Source of the DNA: JADHUC01 sp964617665
Lineage (GTDB): Bacteria > Planctomycetota > Planctomycetia > Pirellulales > Pirellulaceae
Reading direction: 5' to 3'
Length of the DNA stretch: 37,678 nucleotides
Assembly (NCBI GenBank): GCA_964617665.1
Contig: CAZUAH010000080.1
Coordinates: 1 to 37,678, forward strand
Shown here: one piece after another, positions 9,073 to 17,609 of the stretch
Layout of the letters: each line of letters starts with the position of its first letter
Numbering within the stretch: the stretch's first letter is position 1
The notes under the pieces: generated by a model
The model's input: the letters and a program-made list of their open reading frames with translations, nothing else
What the model was told of the DNA's origin: nothing
Database searches by the model: none
Made by a program: the position numbers and the translations under genes

Positions 9073-9659
9073 GGCGTTCCCTGTTGCAAGAAACGTCGAA
9101 GCAATTCGTGGCCACATTCGGTTAGGAAGCTCTCCGGATGGAACTGCCATCCTTCCAGCATGTATTCCTTGTGCCGCACTCCCATGATTTCCCGCCCGCC
9201 CGCCGGTGCATCGGCCCATGCAGACACTTCGAACTCGTCGCCAAGCGTCTCGGGCTGAATCACCAAGCTGTGATATCGAGTGGCCGTGAACGGATTCTCG
9301 ATCCCTTCGAATAGGCCTTTGTTGTCGTGGTGGATACTGTCGGTCTTGCCGTGCATCAACTGCTTGGCGCGAACGATCGTAGCACCAGTCGCCTGACCGA
9401 TGGATTGATGCCCCAGGCAGACTCCCAGGATCGGGAGCTTGCCCGCCATTCGGCTAACGCATTCAACCGAGATTCCGGCTTCGTTGGGAGTACACGGTCC
9501 AGGCGAGACGATCAGATGGGTCGGCAGTTTCGCCGCGATTTCGTCTATGGTGATCTTGTCGTTGCGGTGGACCTCGATATCCAAGGACGAGTCAATTTCG
9601 CCCAATCGCTGAACGAGGTTGTAGGTGAACGAATCGTAATTGTCCAAGACGAGGATCAT
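9069..9659 (-). CDS. pabA: anthranilate/aminodeoxychorismate synthase component II (glutamine amidotransferase)
   Basis: A 196-residue class I glutamine amidotransferase of the TrpG/PabA type. It supplies ammonia from glutamine to chorismate-using synthases in folate (PabA) or tryptophan (TrpG) synthesis. It shows the typical N-terminus MILVLDNYDSFTYNLVQ, the oxyanion segment SPGPCTPNEAG (52-62), the nucleophile Cys81 in GVCLGHQSIGQ, and His174/Glu176 in FHPES. The start at 9659 matches the family N-terminus, with AAGAG upstream. No trpE or pabB lies beside it, so a shared role in both pathways (as in Bacillus) is possible, and trpG versus pabA cannot be decided. It is coupled to moeA by an ATGA overlap. 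Confidence 0.88.
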   Translation of the reverse strand: MILVLDNYDSFTYNLVQRLGEIDSSLDIEVHRNDKITIDEIAAKLPTHLIVSPGPCTPNEAGISVECVSRMAGKLPILGVCLGHQSIGQATGATIVRAKQLMHGKTDSIHHDNKGLFEGIENPFTATRYHSLVIQPETLGDEFEVSAWADAPAGGREIMGVRHKEYMLEGWQFHPESFLTECGHELLRRFLQQGTP

Positions 9660-9835
9660 ATTGGTACTCTTGCTGCGACGACTCGGAACGTGCGTCAAAC
9701 CCACATCATAGCCTGATTTGCGCCCAATTTTTAGCCGGCTTGGGCGGGCGGGAGAGATTGGACTTTCCCTTTAGGGCGAATGTGCGTAATCTTGCGCTAA
9801 ATCTATGCATACGGAAATCTGCTGGATCTGAACCC

Positions 9836-10741
9836 ATGAGCTACGAGTCACGACAGTCAATTCTGCTGGTTTGCCTCTTGGGCTTGCTCTTTCCTTGCGG
9901 ATCAGCTCGGTCCCAGCAAGGCCCCCTCCCCGATCCGCCGGAACTCATACCTTTGCCAAAACCCGCCGAGCAACCCATTGAATTAAGTGGATCATCGAAA
10001 CAGCTACAAGACCTGATTACTCGCATCGCCTTGGAGAACATCCCGCACAGATACCAAGACGATAAGGACTGGGGGAAAACGACGGAGATGTGGGCCGGTG
10101 TCAGAGTCTGGCGGGACGGGCTTCAAATTAAGACGAAACGGCGCAAGAAGGAAGTGAACCACGGGACTTGGACGCGATATGACATTAGTCTGGCGTACCC
10201 CGAACAGCAGTTCCAGGTACGCCTGGAAAACGTCCACGAGGTAACGAAAGGCCGCATTGAATTTGATGCTTGGGTCGATGCAGCATTGAAGGTGTTCGGA
10301 CGCGTTTCACAGTGGCAGTACGGCGTGCAGTTGATAAGCATCAGTGCGGACGCGGACGCCAGCGTGCGACTACGTGTGCGTTGCAATGTGGGTTTGGAGT
10401 TGGATCCGACGAAGCTGCCACCGGCCGTGGTTCTTGATCCTGTCGTCACCGATGCTGACCTGCAGATCGTCGACTTTCGTCTTCGGCGTGTGAGCGATTT
10501 GGGTAGATCCGTTGTCAGCCCGCTAAGCCACACCGTTCGCGAGGTGCTGGAAGACCAAATCGCCAAACGGCGTCCAAAGTTAGTGAAGAAAATCAATCGC
10601 CAGATCGAGAAGAACCGAGACGATTTGCGTCTGTCTCTGCAAGATGTACTCGGATCGAAATGGGGTGACGCAGCCGCGAAACACCTCGACGTCGGCGAAG
10701 AGTCTAAGGACGCGGCAAACACGATCGAACGAATCCCCTAG
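9836..10741 (+). CDS. exported protein of unknown function
   Basis: A 301-residue protein with a convincing signal peptide (MSYESRQSILLVCLLGLLF, with possible cleavage after SARSQQ), followed by a proline-rich linker (about 28-45) and an alpha/beta body. The body has amphipathic strands (TWTRYDISLAYPEQQFQVRL, SADADASVRLRVRCNVGLEL) and a charged C-terminal helix (residues about 240-290). I do not recognise the family. It is likely periplasmic or cell-surface. The ATG at 9836 is preferred over an earlier in-frame ATG at 9740 because it places the signal peptide at the N-terminus. The gene is divergent from pabA-moeA and stands alone; 282 bp separate it from the next gene. Confidence 0.7.
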   Translation: MSYESRQSILLVCLLGLLFPCGSARSQQGPLPDPPELIPLPKPAEQPIELSGSSKQLQDLITRIALENIPHRYQDDKDWGKTTEMWAGVRVWRDGLQIKTKRRKKEVNHGTWTRYDISLAYPEQQFQVRLENVHEVTKGRIEFDAWVDAALKVFGRVSQWQYGVQLISISADADASVRLRVRCNVGLELDPTKLPPAVVLDPVVTDADLQIVDFRLRRVSDLGRSVVSPLSHTVREVLEDQIAKRRPKLVKKINRQIEKNRDDLRLSLQDVLGSKWGDAAAKHLDVGEESKDAANTIERIP

Positions 10742-10934
10742 CTTGAGCCCTCGTTCGTTCATCCCGCGGTGCGAGCGTGTGGCTCTTTCGTGCAGCCCCT
10801 CGCCCTCGGATTAAGGCCGAATGACCGCTTCGCTTACGTGTCATGCTCCCGCTTAAGTTGGCCATGAGCTACCTCTCGCGTTTCGGTAGGAGCGATGAAT
10901 TCGCGAGAATTTCAAGAAACTCATTCGTGGACTA

Positions 10935-10963
10935 TTGACTCGCCCATTGTACTAGTGTATTAA
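10935..10963 (+). promoter_or_regulatory. sigma70-like promoter of the GntR-ABC operon
   Basis: TTGACT (10935-10940), a 17-nt spacer and TATTAA (10958-10963) resemble a vegetative promoter about 60 nt upstream of the GntR start codon. The -10 lies inside a palindrome, as expected for a repressed promoter. Confidence 0.5.
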
Positions 10964-10967
10964 TACA
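10956..10967. promoter_or_regulatory. palindromic operator candidate for the GntR regulator
   Basis: TGTATTAATACA is a perfect 12-bp palindrome overlapping the proposed -10 box. The wider inverted pair TTGTA (10948-10952) and TACAA (10964-10968) also surrounds part of it. AT-rich palindromes next to their own gene are typical GntR-family operators, so autorepression is inferred. Confidence 0.5.
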
Positions 10968-11023
10968 ATTATCCAATGCGTGGCGTTCAGTAACAACGCT
11001 GTTGCACGAACGAGGTAGATGCG

Positions 11024-11407
11024 ATGCAAATCCGCGTTTCCAGCAATGATGGTGTTCCGATCTATTTGCAGATTGTGAACCAGGTCAAGTACTTGGTCGC
11101 GTCGGGGCGACTGGAACCAAGCGAACAGTTGCCGCCGGTTCGCAAGTTGGCTGAACAGTTGCTGGTAAATCCGAACACGGTCGCGCGTGCGTATCGAGAG
11201 CTGGAGACGGCGGGGGTGATTGTCACTCGTCGGGGATCCGGAGTCTTCGTATCGGAATCAGGTTCGCCGCTTGCGCGACGGGAACAAAACCGGATACTGA
11301 ACGAGCGCATTGACATGCTGCTTACCGAGGCGCGGCAAATGAACGTGGACATGGAAGTATTGGTAGGACTGGTCCGGCAGCGCGGTCAGCAGATGAAGAG
11401 TGGATAA
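11024..11407 (+). CDS. GntR-family regulator, YtrA type
   Basis: A 127-residue transcription regulator with the compact YtrA architecture: an N-terminal winged helix-turn-helix (PIYLQIVNQVKYLVASGRL, then PPVRKLAEQL, residues 38-47, and NPNTVARAYRELETAGVI, residues 50-67) followed by only about 45 residues of helix instead of a large ligand domain. YtrA-type regulators usually repress an adjacent ABC transporter operon. Here the ATPase and permease genes follow directly on the same strand. GAGG 8 nt upstream supports the ATG at 11024. A palindrome overlaps the promoter upstream, suggesting autoregulation. The inducing signal cannot be told from the sequence; envelope stress or an antimicrobial would be typical. 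Confidence 0.88.
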   Translation: MQIRVSSNDGVPIYLQIVNQVKYLVASGRLEPSEQLPPVRKLAEQLLVNPNTVARAYRELETAGVIVTRRGSGVFVSESGSPLARREQNRILNERIDMLLTEARQMNVDMEVLVGLVRQRGQQMKSG

Positions 11408-11467
11408 TTGCCCCTCACCCCGGTCCTCTTCTAGAGGGAGAGGAAGACTAGTTCGGGAGAGATGACG

Positions 11468-12349
11468 ATGAGCGAAAATGTAGTCAAAGTCAGCGGCCTA
11501 TCACGTCGGTTCGGCAAGACAACGGCGCTTGATGATGTGAGACTGACCGTGGGGCCCGGAGTCGTATCCGGGCTGGTGGGCGAGAATGGCGCCGGCAAAA
11601 CGACGCTGATTAAGCATTTGCTCGGGCTTTTCAAGGCACAGACGGGATCTGTGCGGGTTTTTGGATTGGATCCCGTGAAGGACCCGGTGGGTGTACTAGG
11701 TCGGATCGGGTACCTGTCGGAAGACCGCGATCTGCCGGATTGGATGCGTATTGGGGAACTTATGACCTACACCCGGGCGTTCTATCCGAAATGGGATCAG
11801 ACGTTTGCGGAGGAATTGCGGGAGACATTCGAGTTAAGCAAAAAGCAGCGCATCAAGAAGCTTTCACGTGGTCAACGGGCGCGCACCGGCTTGCTGGTCG
11901 CTTTGGCGCATCGTCCGGATTTGCTGGTACTGGACGAACCGTCATCGGGTCTGGATCCAATCGTGCGGCGCGACATCCTCGCTGCAATTATCCGGACTGT
12001 TGCCGATGAAGGACGCAACGTGTTCTTCTCCTCGCACTTGTTGGAGGAAGTCGAGCGTGTGGCGGATTCCGTGACCATGATCCACGAGGGCAAAGTTATC
12101 TTGAGTGACGAACTGAGCAAGATCGTTTCTGCCCACCGGCGAGTGACTGTGCGGTTCGCCGAACCGCAGGCCGGTCCACCGAATCTGCCCGGCACACTCG
12201 CGTGCACCGGGGAGGGACACGAATGGACGATCACTTCCAACGGCGAGATTGAACGACTGAGGAAGGCAGTTGCCGACGCCGGCGCCAGCATCGTGGAAGA
12301 AGGCCCGGCATCACTGGATGACATCTTTGTTGCCCACGCGCAGGACTGA
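11468..12349 (+). CDS. ABC transporter ATP-binding protein
   Basis: A 293-residue ABC ATPase. Visible are Walker A GENGAGKTT (38-46), the signature LSRGQ (about 132-136), Walker B LLVLDEP followed by SSGLDP, and the switch histidine in SSHLLEEVERVAD. The C-terminal 80 residues form the extra domain seen in drug and lantibiotic export ATPases (YtrB/CcmA/BcrA-like). It would energise the permease encoded next. ATG at 11468 is preferred over 11462 because GGGAG (11455-11459) is 8 nt upstream of the former but only 2 nt from the latter. A short hairpin (CCTCT/AGAGG, 11425-11437) lies between the regulator and this gene. Substrate unknown. Confidence 0.92.
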   Translation: MSENVVKVSGLSRRFGKTTALDDVRLTVGPGVVSGLVGENGAGKTTLIKHLLGLFKAQTGSVRVFGLDPVKDPVGVLGRIGYLSEDRDLPDWMRIGELMTYTRAFYPKWDQTFAEELRETFELSKKQRIKKLSRGQRARTGLLVALAHRPDLLVLDEPSSGLDPIVRRDILAAIIRTVADEGRNVFFSSHLLEEVERVADSVTMIHEGKVILSDELSKIVSAHRRVTVRFAEPQAGPPNLPGTLACTGEGHEWTITSNGEIERLRKAVADAGASIVEEGPASLDDIFVAHAQD

Positions 12350-12392
12350 GATGGGCCGTTGACCGGCCTGAGCCATATCGGAGAGATCGAGC

Positions 12393-13997
12393 ATGTATTC
12401 CATCGCCAAGGCAATAACTTGGGAGTTCGTTCGACGCAGTTGGCTGTGGATACTCACCGTCACGGTGGGCATCGTGGGCGTGGTGGCACTTCGCAGTTGG
12501 GTTCTATCGCTTGCGGGGCTTTCCGTGGAAGAGTGGGCCAGAGATCCCGAAGGCCGCATTCTGGTCTTTCCGCTGGGATTTGTCGCATCGGCGTTTGCGC
12601 TCATTCCTCCGTTGTTCGACGTCCCTCGTGGCTTCAACCATCGTCTGTACACCAAGCCGGTACCGACTTGGGCCTTGGTCGCGTGGAAGATGCTTCTTGG
12701 AATGCTGGCCGCAGCGATGATCTGTCTGGTCTCGGCGAGTCTCTGCAATGGTTTGATCGGAGCGGACTTCTCGCTATTGGGGACAAGTGCTTTCTTCGCC
12801 ACAGGGCTGGCGGTCGCCGCGGCGGGAATTTGGTCGCTGCCCGACTTTCGGCTCTGGAAGATGGCAGCCTGGTTAACGGGCGTGATCTTGGTGATCACCT
12901 GGTTCAGCAGAGTCTATTGGGACGGCGGAATGTGGAGTCAACCGACGCTCGGCGAACTGCTTACGATGGGCCTTTTTGCTGCGGCGGCGTACACATTCGC
13001 GGTGGTAAGCGTGGCGAGTGATCGATGCGGTCGCACGCGGCCCTGGCCAGACATCCAGCAGGTCTACAATCGCGTGGTCGGGCTGCTGTCGATGCGACGA
13101 CGCGAATTCCGTTCCGCACTGGCCGCACAGTTCTGGGCCGAATGGCGCCCGCGAGGGCTGGTTTTGCCGGGCATCGCTGCGGCGATCATTGCGATTCCCA
13201 CGATTGTCCTCCTTATCGGACGGAGCGCGGTGAATGACGAATTCGAGGCTATGTTGGGTGCCACATTGTTCATGGGGCCATTGTTTTGCGGCATCTTCGT
13301 GGGGGCGTTCATCGGCAACCGCCAAGGCGGCAAGGATAGTTTCACCACTTTCATGGCGACTCGTCCACTGAGTGATTCCCAGTTGGCCTTCGTCGTGTTG
13401 CGAGCCGCCACGAAAAGCATCATGGTCGTCTGGCTGGTTCTGGTGACCGGCGCTGCCGTCAGCATACTGGGTTCTGCCGCACTGGGGCATCATTCAGCGG
13501 CGTTAGACGCGTTGAAGGAGCAGGTGACCGCCATGCCCGTTTGGGTCCCTGCGCTGCAGGTGGTCGGCTCGCTGTGGCTCGCGTACGCGATCTGCAGTTG
13601 GACGGCGACGCTAATGCTGACCGGACGGCAGTGGTTGTTCAGTGTCGCAAATCTCGTCTTCTGGGGCGGTATTATTGGCGTATTCATCTTGAAGAACTTT
13701 TCACTGATTCCGACGTGGGCCTTGCCGTTGGTACAACCGCTGGTCTTCTGTGGCGGAATGGCACTGATGACTGTATCCGCCTACGCGTTTGTAGCGGCGC
13801 GGCTGCGCCGGTTTGTCGGACAAAGAGCAATCGTCCTTGCGATTGGCATTTGGCTTCTAGCATGCGCCATCGTAGCGGTTGCTATGTGGCCGTCGACGAC
13901 GATCTCGGCAATCGTGCTGATGTGTGGAATACTAGCTCTGTCCGTTGCCCCAGTCGCGGCGGCTCCACTGGCGTTGGCCTGGAATCGCCATCGCTGA
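12393..13997 (+). CDS. ABC transporter permease
   Basis: A 534-residue polytopic membrane protein with about 12 predicted spans, beginning MYSIAKAITWEFVRRSWLW. Two halves are visible: spans within residues 15-230, a cytoplasmic loop with RREFRSALAAQFWAEWR, then spans within residues 260-530. This layout is common in ABC-2-like permeases paired with YtrB-type ATPases in planctomycetes. Its position 43 nt after the ATPase and its ribosome binding site (GGAGAG) make it the membrane partner of that protein. It converges with the large minus-strand gene starting at 17464, with only 29 bp between stops and no clear terminator. Confidence 0.82.
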   Translation: MYSIAKAITWEFVRRSWLWILTVTVGIVGVVALRSWVLSLAGLSVEEWARDPEGRILVFPLGFVASAFALIPPLFDVPRGFNHRLYTKPVPTWALVAWKMLLGMLAAAMICLVSASLCNGLIGADFSLLGTSAFFATGLAVAAAGIWSLPDFRLWKMAAWLTGVILVITWFSRVYWDGGMWSQPTLGELLTMGLFAAAAYTFAVVSVASDRCGRTRPWPDIQQVYNRVVGLLSMRRREFRSALAAQFWAEWRPRGLVLPGIAAAIIAIPTIVLLIGRSAVNDEFEAMLGATLFMGPLFCGIFVGAFIGNRQGGKDSFTTFMATRPLSDSQLAFVVLRAATKSIMVVWLVLVTGAAVSILGSAALGHHSAALDALKEQVTAMPVWVPALQVVGSLWLAYAICSWTATLMLTGRQWLFSVANLVFWGGIIGVFILKNFSLIPTWALPLVQPLVFCGGMALMTVSAYAFVAARLRRFVGQRAIVLAIGIWLLACAIVAVAMWPSTTISAIVLMCGILALSVAPVAAAPLALAWNRHR

Positions 13998-14026
13998 GTC
14001 TGGATCGCTTTGAGCTGAGTACGGTT

Positions 14027-17000
14027 TCAGTCCAGCGGGCTCGCCAGCAGCCATTCTTTGAGAATCGCTCGTTCGCCGTTGCGGAGTTGGGCAAACATGT
14101 TGTCGGACCTGTCATCGGCCTGTTCCAATTCTTCGAGCAGAGCCTCCGCTTGGTCCGCCTTCTCTGTTTGTTTGTCTGCGGTGCCAAAGGCCAGCGTGCG
14201 GAGCCAGACCTTCTGCAGCAGGACCGTCCGTTCCAGATCGTTCGCTCCCATGTATTCGACGGCGGCGAACTGATGTGGCAAGGTGGCGATGTGTTGGAGA
14301 GCTTCGTCCGACAGGTTGCCCTCGCCCAATTTGGCGGCGTAGCGACTGATGATCAGACGGAGCACTTGCGTTGGGCTTTCCGCGGCATCGTATTGTTCGG
14401 GCAGGACCCCCAGCAATCTCGCCTGCGTCGAGTACAAGTCGCGTAGCGTCATGCTAGCATCGTCGTAGATCCGACCTGCGCCGACTTGGTGGTGCTCCGC
14501 AGAAGCCAGATCGTCCATCACGTCACGGATCATCGCCTCGTAGGCTTGTTGCTTCCAATCGTCACCGCTCAGTTCGAGATTCCTACCGACGACGCGGGAG
14601 AATAGTTGCTGAATTCGCTCCTCGTGGACGCGGGTTTCCAGGACTTGATCCGCGAGAGCCAACCGTACGTTTTGCCAGCGAGTCACCGCTTCGGCATGCT
14701 GCAGCACCAGATTGTGTTCGTCGTCGTTCTTAGGCATCATGAGATAACGAGCCAGTTTCTCGGCATGCCCGTCCTCCAATCCGACCGCTTGCGAGGCGAA
14801 CGCAGCGATATGACGAAGATGCATGGGACGGTGCGCGGCCAGCCTGTGTGGGGCCGTCAGATGGCTGATGTACTGAATCACGTTTTGCAGTTGCGAGTTG
14901 CCGCCACCCATGCCGCCACGTCGTCGTGGTGGACTTCGAGGCCCACCACCTAGCTTTGCCCTGGCAGCAAGTTTAGGCGGACCGTTCTGATTCAATTCGT
15001 CGAAACTCGCGTACCCGACTTCTCCCTGCGCCAAAGCGCAGGCCAACGTATTGGCGTGGACCAAGTCGACGACCTGCTGCAACATGGGATCGATTGGGTC
15101 GCTAGGAGCATCCGGTTCGGCCAGTGTGTCCTCGGCCAAATCAGCCAGCTGTTTCCAGCGATGTCGTCCAGTGATGACATGTCTCGCGCCCATCGCCTCG
15201 CGCACTCGGCGCGCCACCTCGTCCACACTCAGCGATCCCGGATAGATCCCGGCTCGCCGAAGTAGTCGATCGGCGAGGAAATCGCGCAGCGACGTATCCG
15301 TCACATCTTCGTATAGTTCCACCACTCGCAGGACAATCAGCGGGTCGGTCGAGTTGATGGTCCATTGGATCATGTCTTCAAACTCAGGCCACGCCTCGCC
15401 GATCTCCGGCAATACGGCCGACAGAAGATCGACGTTCATCTTTTCGATGACGCCCTTCTCGAGGTAACGCATGGCTTGCTTGGAGATGGACTTGTACAGC
15501 GGACCGGCCAACAGCGGTTGCGCCGCTGCTGATCGGACGATCACTCGGTACAGATGCTGACAAAGGGCTGCCAGACACTGACGCTCCAATTGAGGAAGTT
15601 CCGCCGTGCGATCGATGGTTGTGCCAATTGTCTGACCAATCGCCCGAGCCATTTCGTCAGCCCGCACTGAATCCAGCGAATCGTACATCAACGTCGACAA
15701 TGCTGTGCGGATGACCCAAAAGGTGCCGTCGTACCCCGCGTCGTCCTTGGGCAATGCATCGCCGACGGCTGGCGTCAGGCCCAGAAGTGTCTCGCGGATG
15801 ACTTTTGCACATTCGTCCGATGGCTCTGCCACGTAGCAGCCGGCAAGCAATTCTCGCAGGAGTGGCCCTTGCTCGCCATCATCGGCATTGGCGGCCGCCG
15901 CCTGGATCAATCCGACATACGAGCGTCCTCGAGCCTCTGGATCCTTTAGATTCAAGCCGACCAAGTGCCCTTTCATGTTCGGCAGGGCATTGCGCATGCG
16001 GGTGACAGCGATCAATAGATCTTTATCTTTGGCCCACCATTCCTTTCCCGTTGGTGATTCGATCGCGGCAGTCTCTGGTGTGACGGGTGATCTTACGATC
16101 GGCTTGTTGGCAATCGGCACGGGCTCCGGAGCGTCACCGCCCCCAAAGAAGAGCACCCATGCCAGGAAACCCAGCAGGGCACAGATGACACCGACGCCTG
16201 CTGTGAGTGCCAGCCCCGTCAAACCTCGCTCGGACGAACGTCTTCGTCGATTCGCGCGGACACGTTCTCGGATGATTACGTCCACTTGCATCGGCACGAG
16301 CCCCCACTGCGTGCCTTCCGAGAAGATCCGCGCTCGCGTTGGCCCGTCCAGCCGCGTGCCTTCGCCCAACAGTTGCTCGACCACGCCGGCCACGTGGTCT
16401 TTGGCCTGTTCTTCCGAAACGATCCGTATGTCCAGCTCGGACGCAACGTCGCGGACGACTTGTCGAGCTTGTTCTTCTTCCACTCCGTGTCGCTGTTGAC
16501 CGATCTCGAGCCAGCTCTTCTCCATGCGCGAAGTTGCCACCTTCTGGGCCAAACCCGAGAATACCTCGCACATATACTCGCGAAAGCAATCAACGCGTTC
16601 GTGCTGCCACGCATCCTGAGTGCTGTCGGTGGAAACGCTGCTTTGGAGAGAGGCAATCGCTTGCTCCATCTGCTCGTCCGACAAACCCAATTCGCCGGCC
16701 GCCGCAGCCAATAAGACTCGACTCCTGGGATTGATGCCCCGCTGTTCGGCAAGAATGGCTGCCGCGCGTTCGAGGAATTCTTCCACGTTGTCATTCTCAC
16801 CCGTGCCGCTGGAATCCCCGGGTCCCTGTTCGTCTTCTTCCAGCGAGATGATCGTCTTGCCGCTGTCAGTCGCGGCCTCAAGGACGATTTGACGCGCAAA
16901 CACCGTGGAAAGCCCAAGTTTGCGTTTGCCTTCCGCGATCAGCCTTCGTTCCTTTCTCTGGGAGACCACCGGTTTGGACGATCTCGCCAAAGCTTCGTCG

Positions 17001-17464
17001 ACGTAGGCTCGAAAAAGTTCTTGTGGCGTTTCGCTTTCCTTCTCGTTTGGGGGCGGCTCGTCAATTCGCCATCGTGAATCGCTGGGCGTTGCCGCCACGG
17101 GAGGTGCCGTGAGGTGCCCCGGAGCTTTCTGAAGGGCCGCGATTGCCCTTTCGGCCTCCTCTTCCGCAAGCTCCAATTCGCTGGCGACCCTCGCCAGCAT
17201 CACTTGGCTCTTGGCCGTTACACCGCGTTGTTCCGCGAGAATGAATCGAGCCCTCTCCGAGAACAACCGCAGACGTTGCGTCTTTGACATGTCGGCCGGA
17301 CTCGCATCGACCAGTTCGGCCGTGGGAGGTGGCGGAGGCGGTTCCGGAGGCAGTTTCGTGTCCTCTGGCGGGGGGGGAGGCAGAAAAGAAGACGAACGCT
17401 TCCGCAGAGGCGGTGGTCCCGACGGTGTGTTGTTGGAATCGTCCTGTGAAGATGGAGAAGGCAT
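14027..17464 (-). CDS. large single-span protein with duplicated helical modules
   Basis: A 1145-residue protein I do not recognise as a named family. Residues 1-60 are proline/serine-rich and low in complexity. A helical module A (69-113, ARFILAEQRGVTAKSQVML) and a module B (150-200, FRAYVDEALA...ARQIVLEAA) are repeated as A' (231-274, AAAILAEQRGINPRSRVLL) and B' (293-345, FREYMCEVFS...ARQVVRDVA), then a related segment follows (357-403). A cluster of arginines and one membrane span (about 415-440) separate this from a 700-residue, mostly helical C-terminal part containing a short low-complexity run (GGGPRSPPRRRGGMGGGN). By the positive-inside rule the N-terminal repeats are cytoplasmic and the large C-terminal part is periplasmic. 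The role is unknown; a structural or assembly function fits best. Confidence 0.72.
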   Translation of the reverse strand: MPSPSSQDDSNNTPSGPPPLRKRSSSFLPPPPPEDTKLPPEPPPPPPTAELVDASPADMSKTQRLRLFSERARFILAEQRGVTAKSQVMLARVASELELAEEEAERAIAALQKAPGHLTAPPVAATPSDSRWRIDEPPPNEKESETPQELFRAYVDEALARSSKPVVSQRKERRLIAEGKRKLGLSTVFARQIVLEAATDSGKTIISLEEDEQGPGDSSGTGENDNVEEFLERAAAILAEQRGINPRSRVLLAAAAGELGLSDEQMEQAIASLQSSVSTDSTQDAWQHERVDCFREYMCEVFSGLAQKVATSRMEKSWLEIGQQRHGVEEEQARQVVRDVASELDIRIVSEEQAKDHVAGVVEQLLGEGTRLDGPTRARIFSEGTQWGLVPMQVDVIIRERVRANRRRRSSERGLTGLALTAGVGVICALLGFLAWVLFFGGGDAPEPVPIANKPIVRSPVTPETAAIESPTGKEWWAKDKDLLIAVTRMRNALPNMKGHLVGLNLKDPEARGRSYVGLIQAAAANADDGEQGPLLRELLAGCYVAEPSDECAKVIRETLLGLTPAVGDALPKDDAGYDGTFWVIRTALSTLMYDSLDSVRADEMARAIGQTIGTTIDRTAELPQLERQCLAALCQHLYRVIVRSAAAQPLLAGPLYKSISKQAMRYLEKGVIEKMNVDLLSAVLPEIGEAWPEFEDMIQWTINSTDPLIVLRVVELYEDVTDTSLRDFLADRLLRRAGIYPGSLSVDEVARRVREAMGARHVITGRHRWKQLADLAEDTLAEPDAPSDPIDPMLQQVVDLVHANTLACALAQGEVGYASFDELNQNGPPKLAARAKLGGGPRSPPRRRGGMGGGNSQLQNVIQYISHLTAPHRLAAHRPMHLRHIAAFASQAVGLEDGHAEKLARYLMMPKNDDEHNLVLQHAEAVTRWQNVRLALADQVLETRVHEERIQQLFSRVVGRNLELSGDDWKQQAYEAMIRDVMDDLASAEHHQVGAGRIYDDASMTLRDLYSTQARLLGVLPEQYDAAESPTQVLRLIISRYAAKLGEGNLSDEALQHIATLPHQFAAVEYMGANDLERTVLLQKVWLRTLAFGTADKQTEKADQAEALLEELEQADDRSDNMFAQLRNGERAILKEWLLASPLD

Positions 17465-17609
17465 ATGTTGATGCGGTGCGTTTGGGAACCCCTATTTCCC
17501 GAATGACAAGTAATCAAGCACCAATGACCACCATTGCTATTGTACTACTCTCGGCTGGATTTCGGCCAGAGTTGATTAGGACAGCGCCGGGCATGCCCGT
17601 GTTGAGTAC

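Noticed and set aside
9073..9219. N-terminal extension of MoeA
   Set aside because: It overlaps the amidotransferase gene out of frame. MoeA homology starts at MIDVSDAL (9072) with an ATGA coupling.
11411..11443. Short hairpin and polypurine/polypyrimidine stretch between gntR and the ABC ATPase
   Set aside because: The stem is only 5-6 bp without a T-run. It may be a common intergenic repeat, but a single copy gives no support.
13541..14446. Plus-strand open frame of 301 codons over the permease/large-gene junction
   Set aside because: It overlaps the end of the permease out of frame and the large minus-strand gene, and shows no domain or ribosome binding site.
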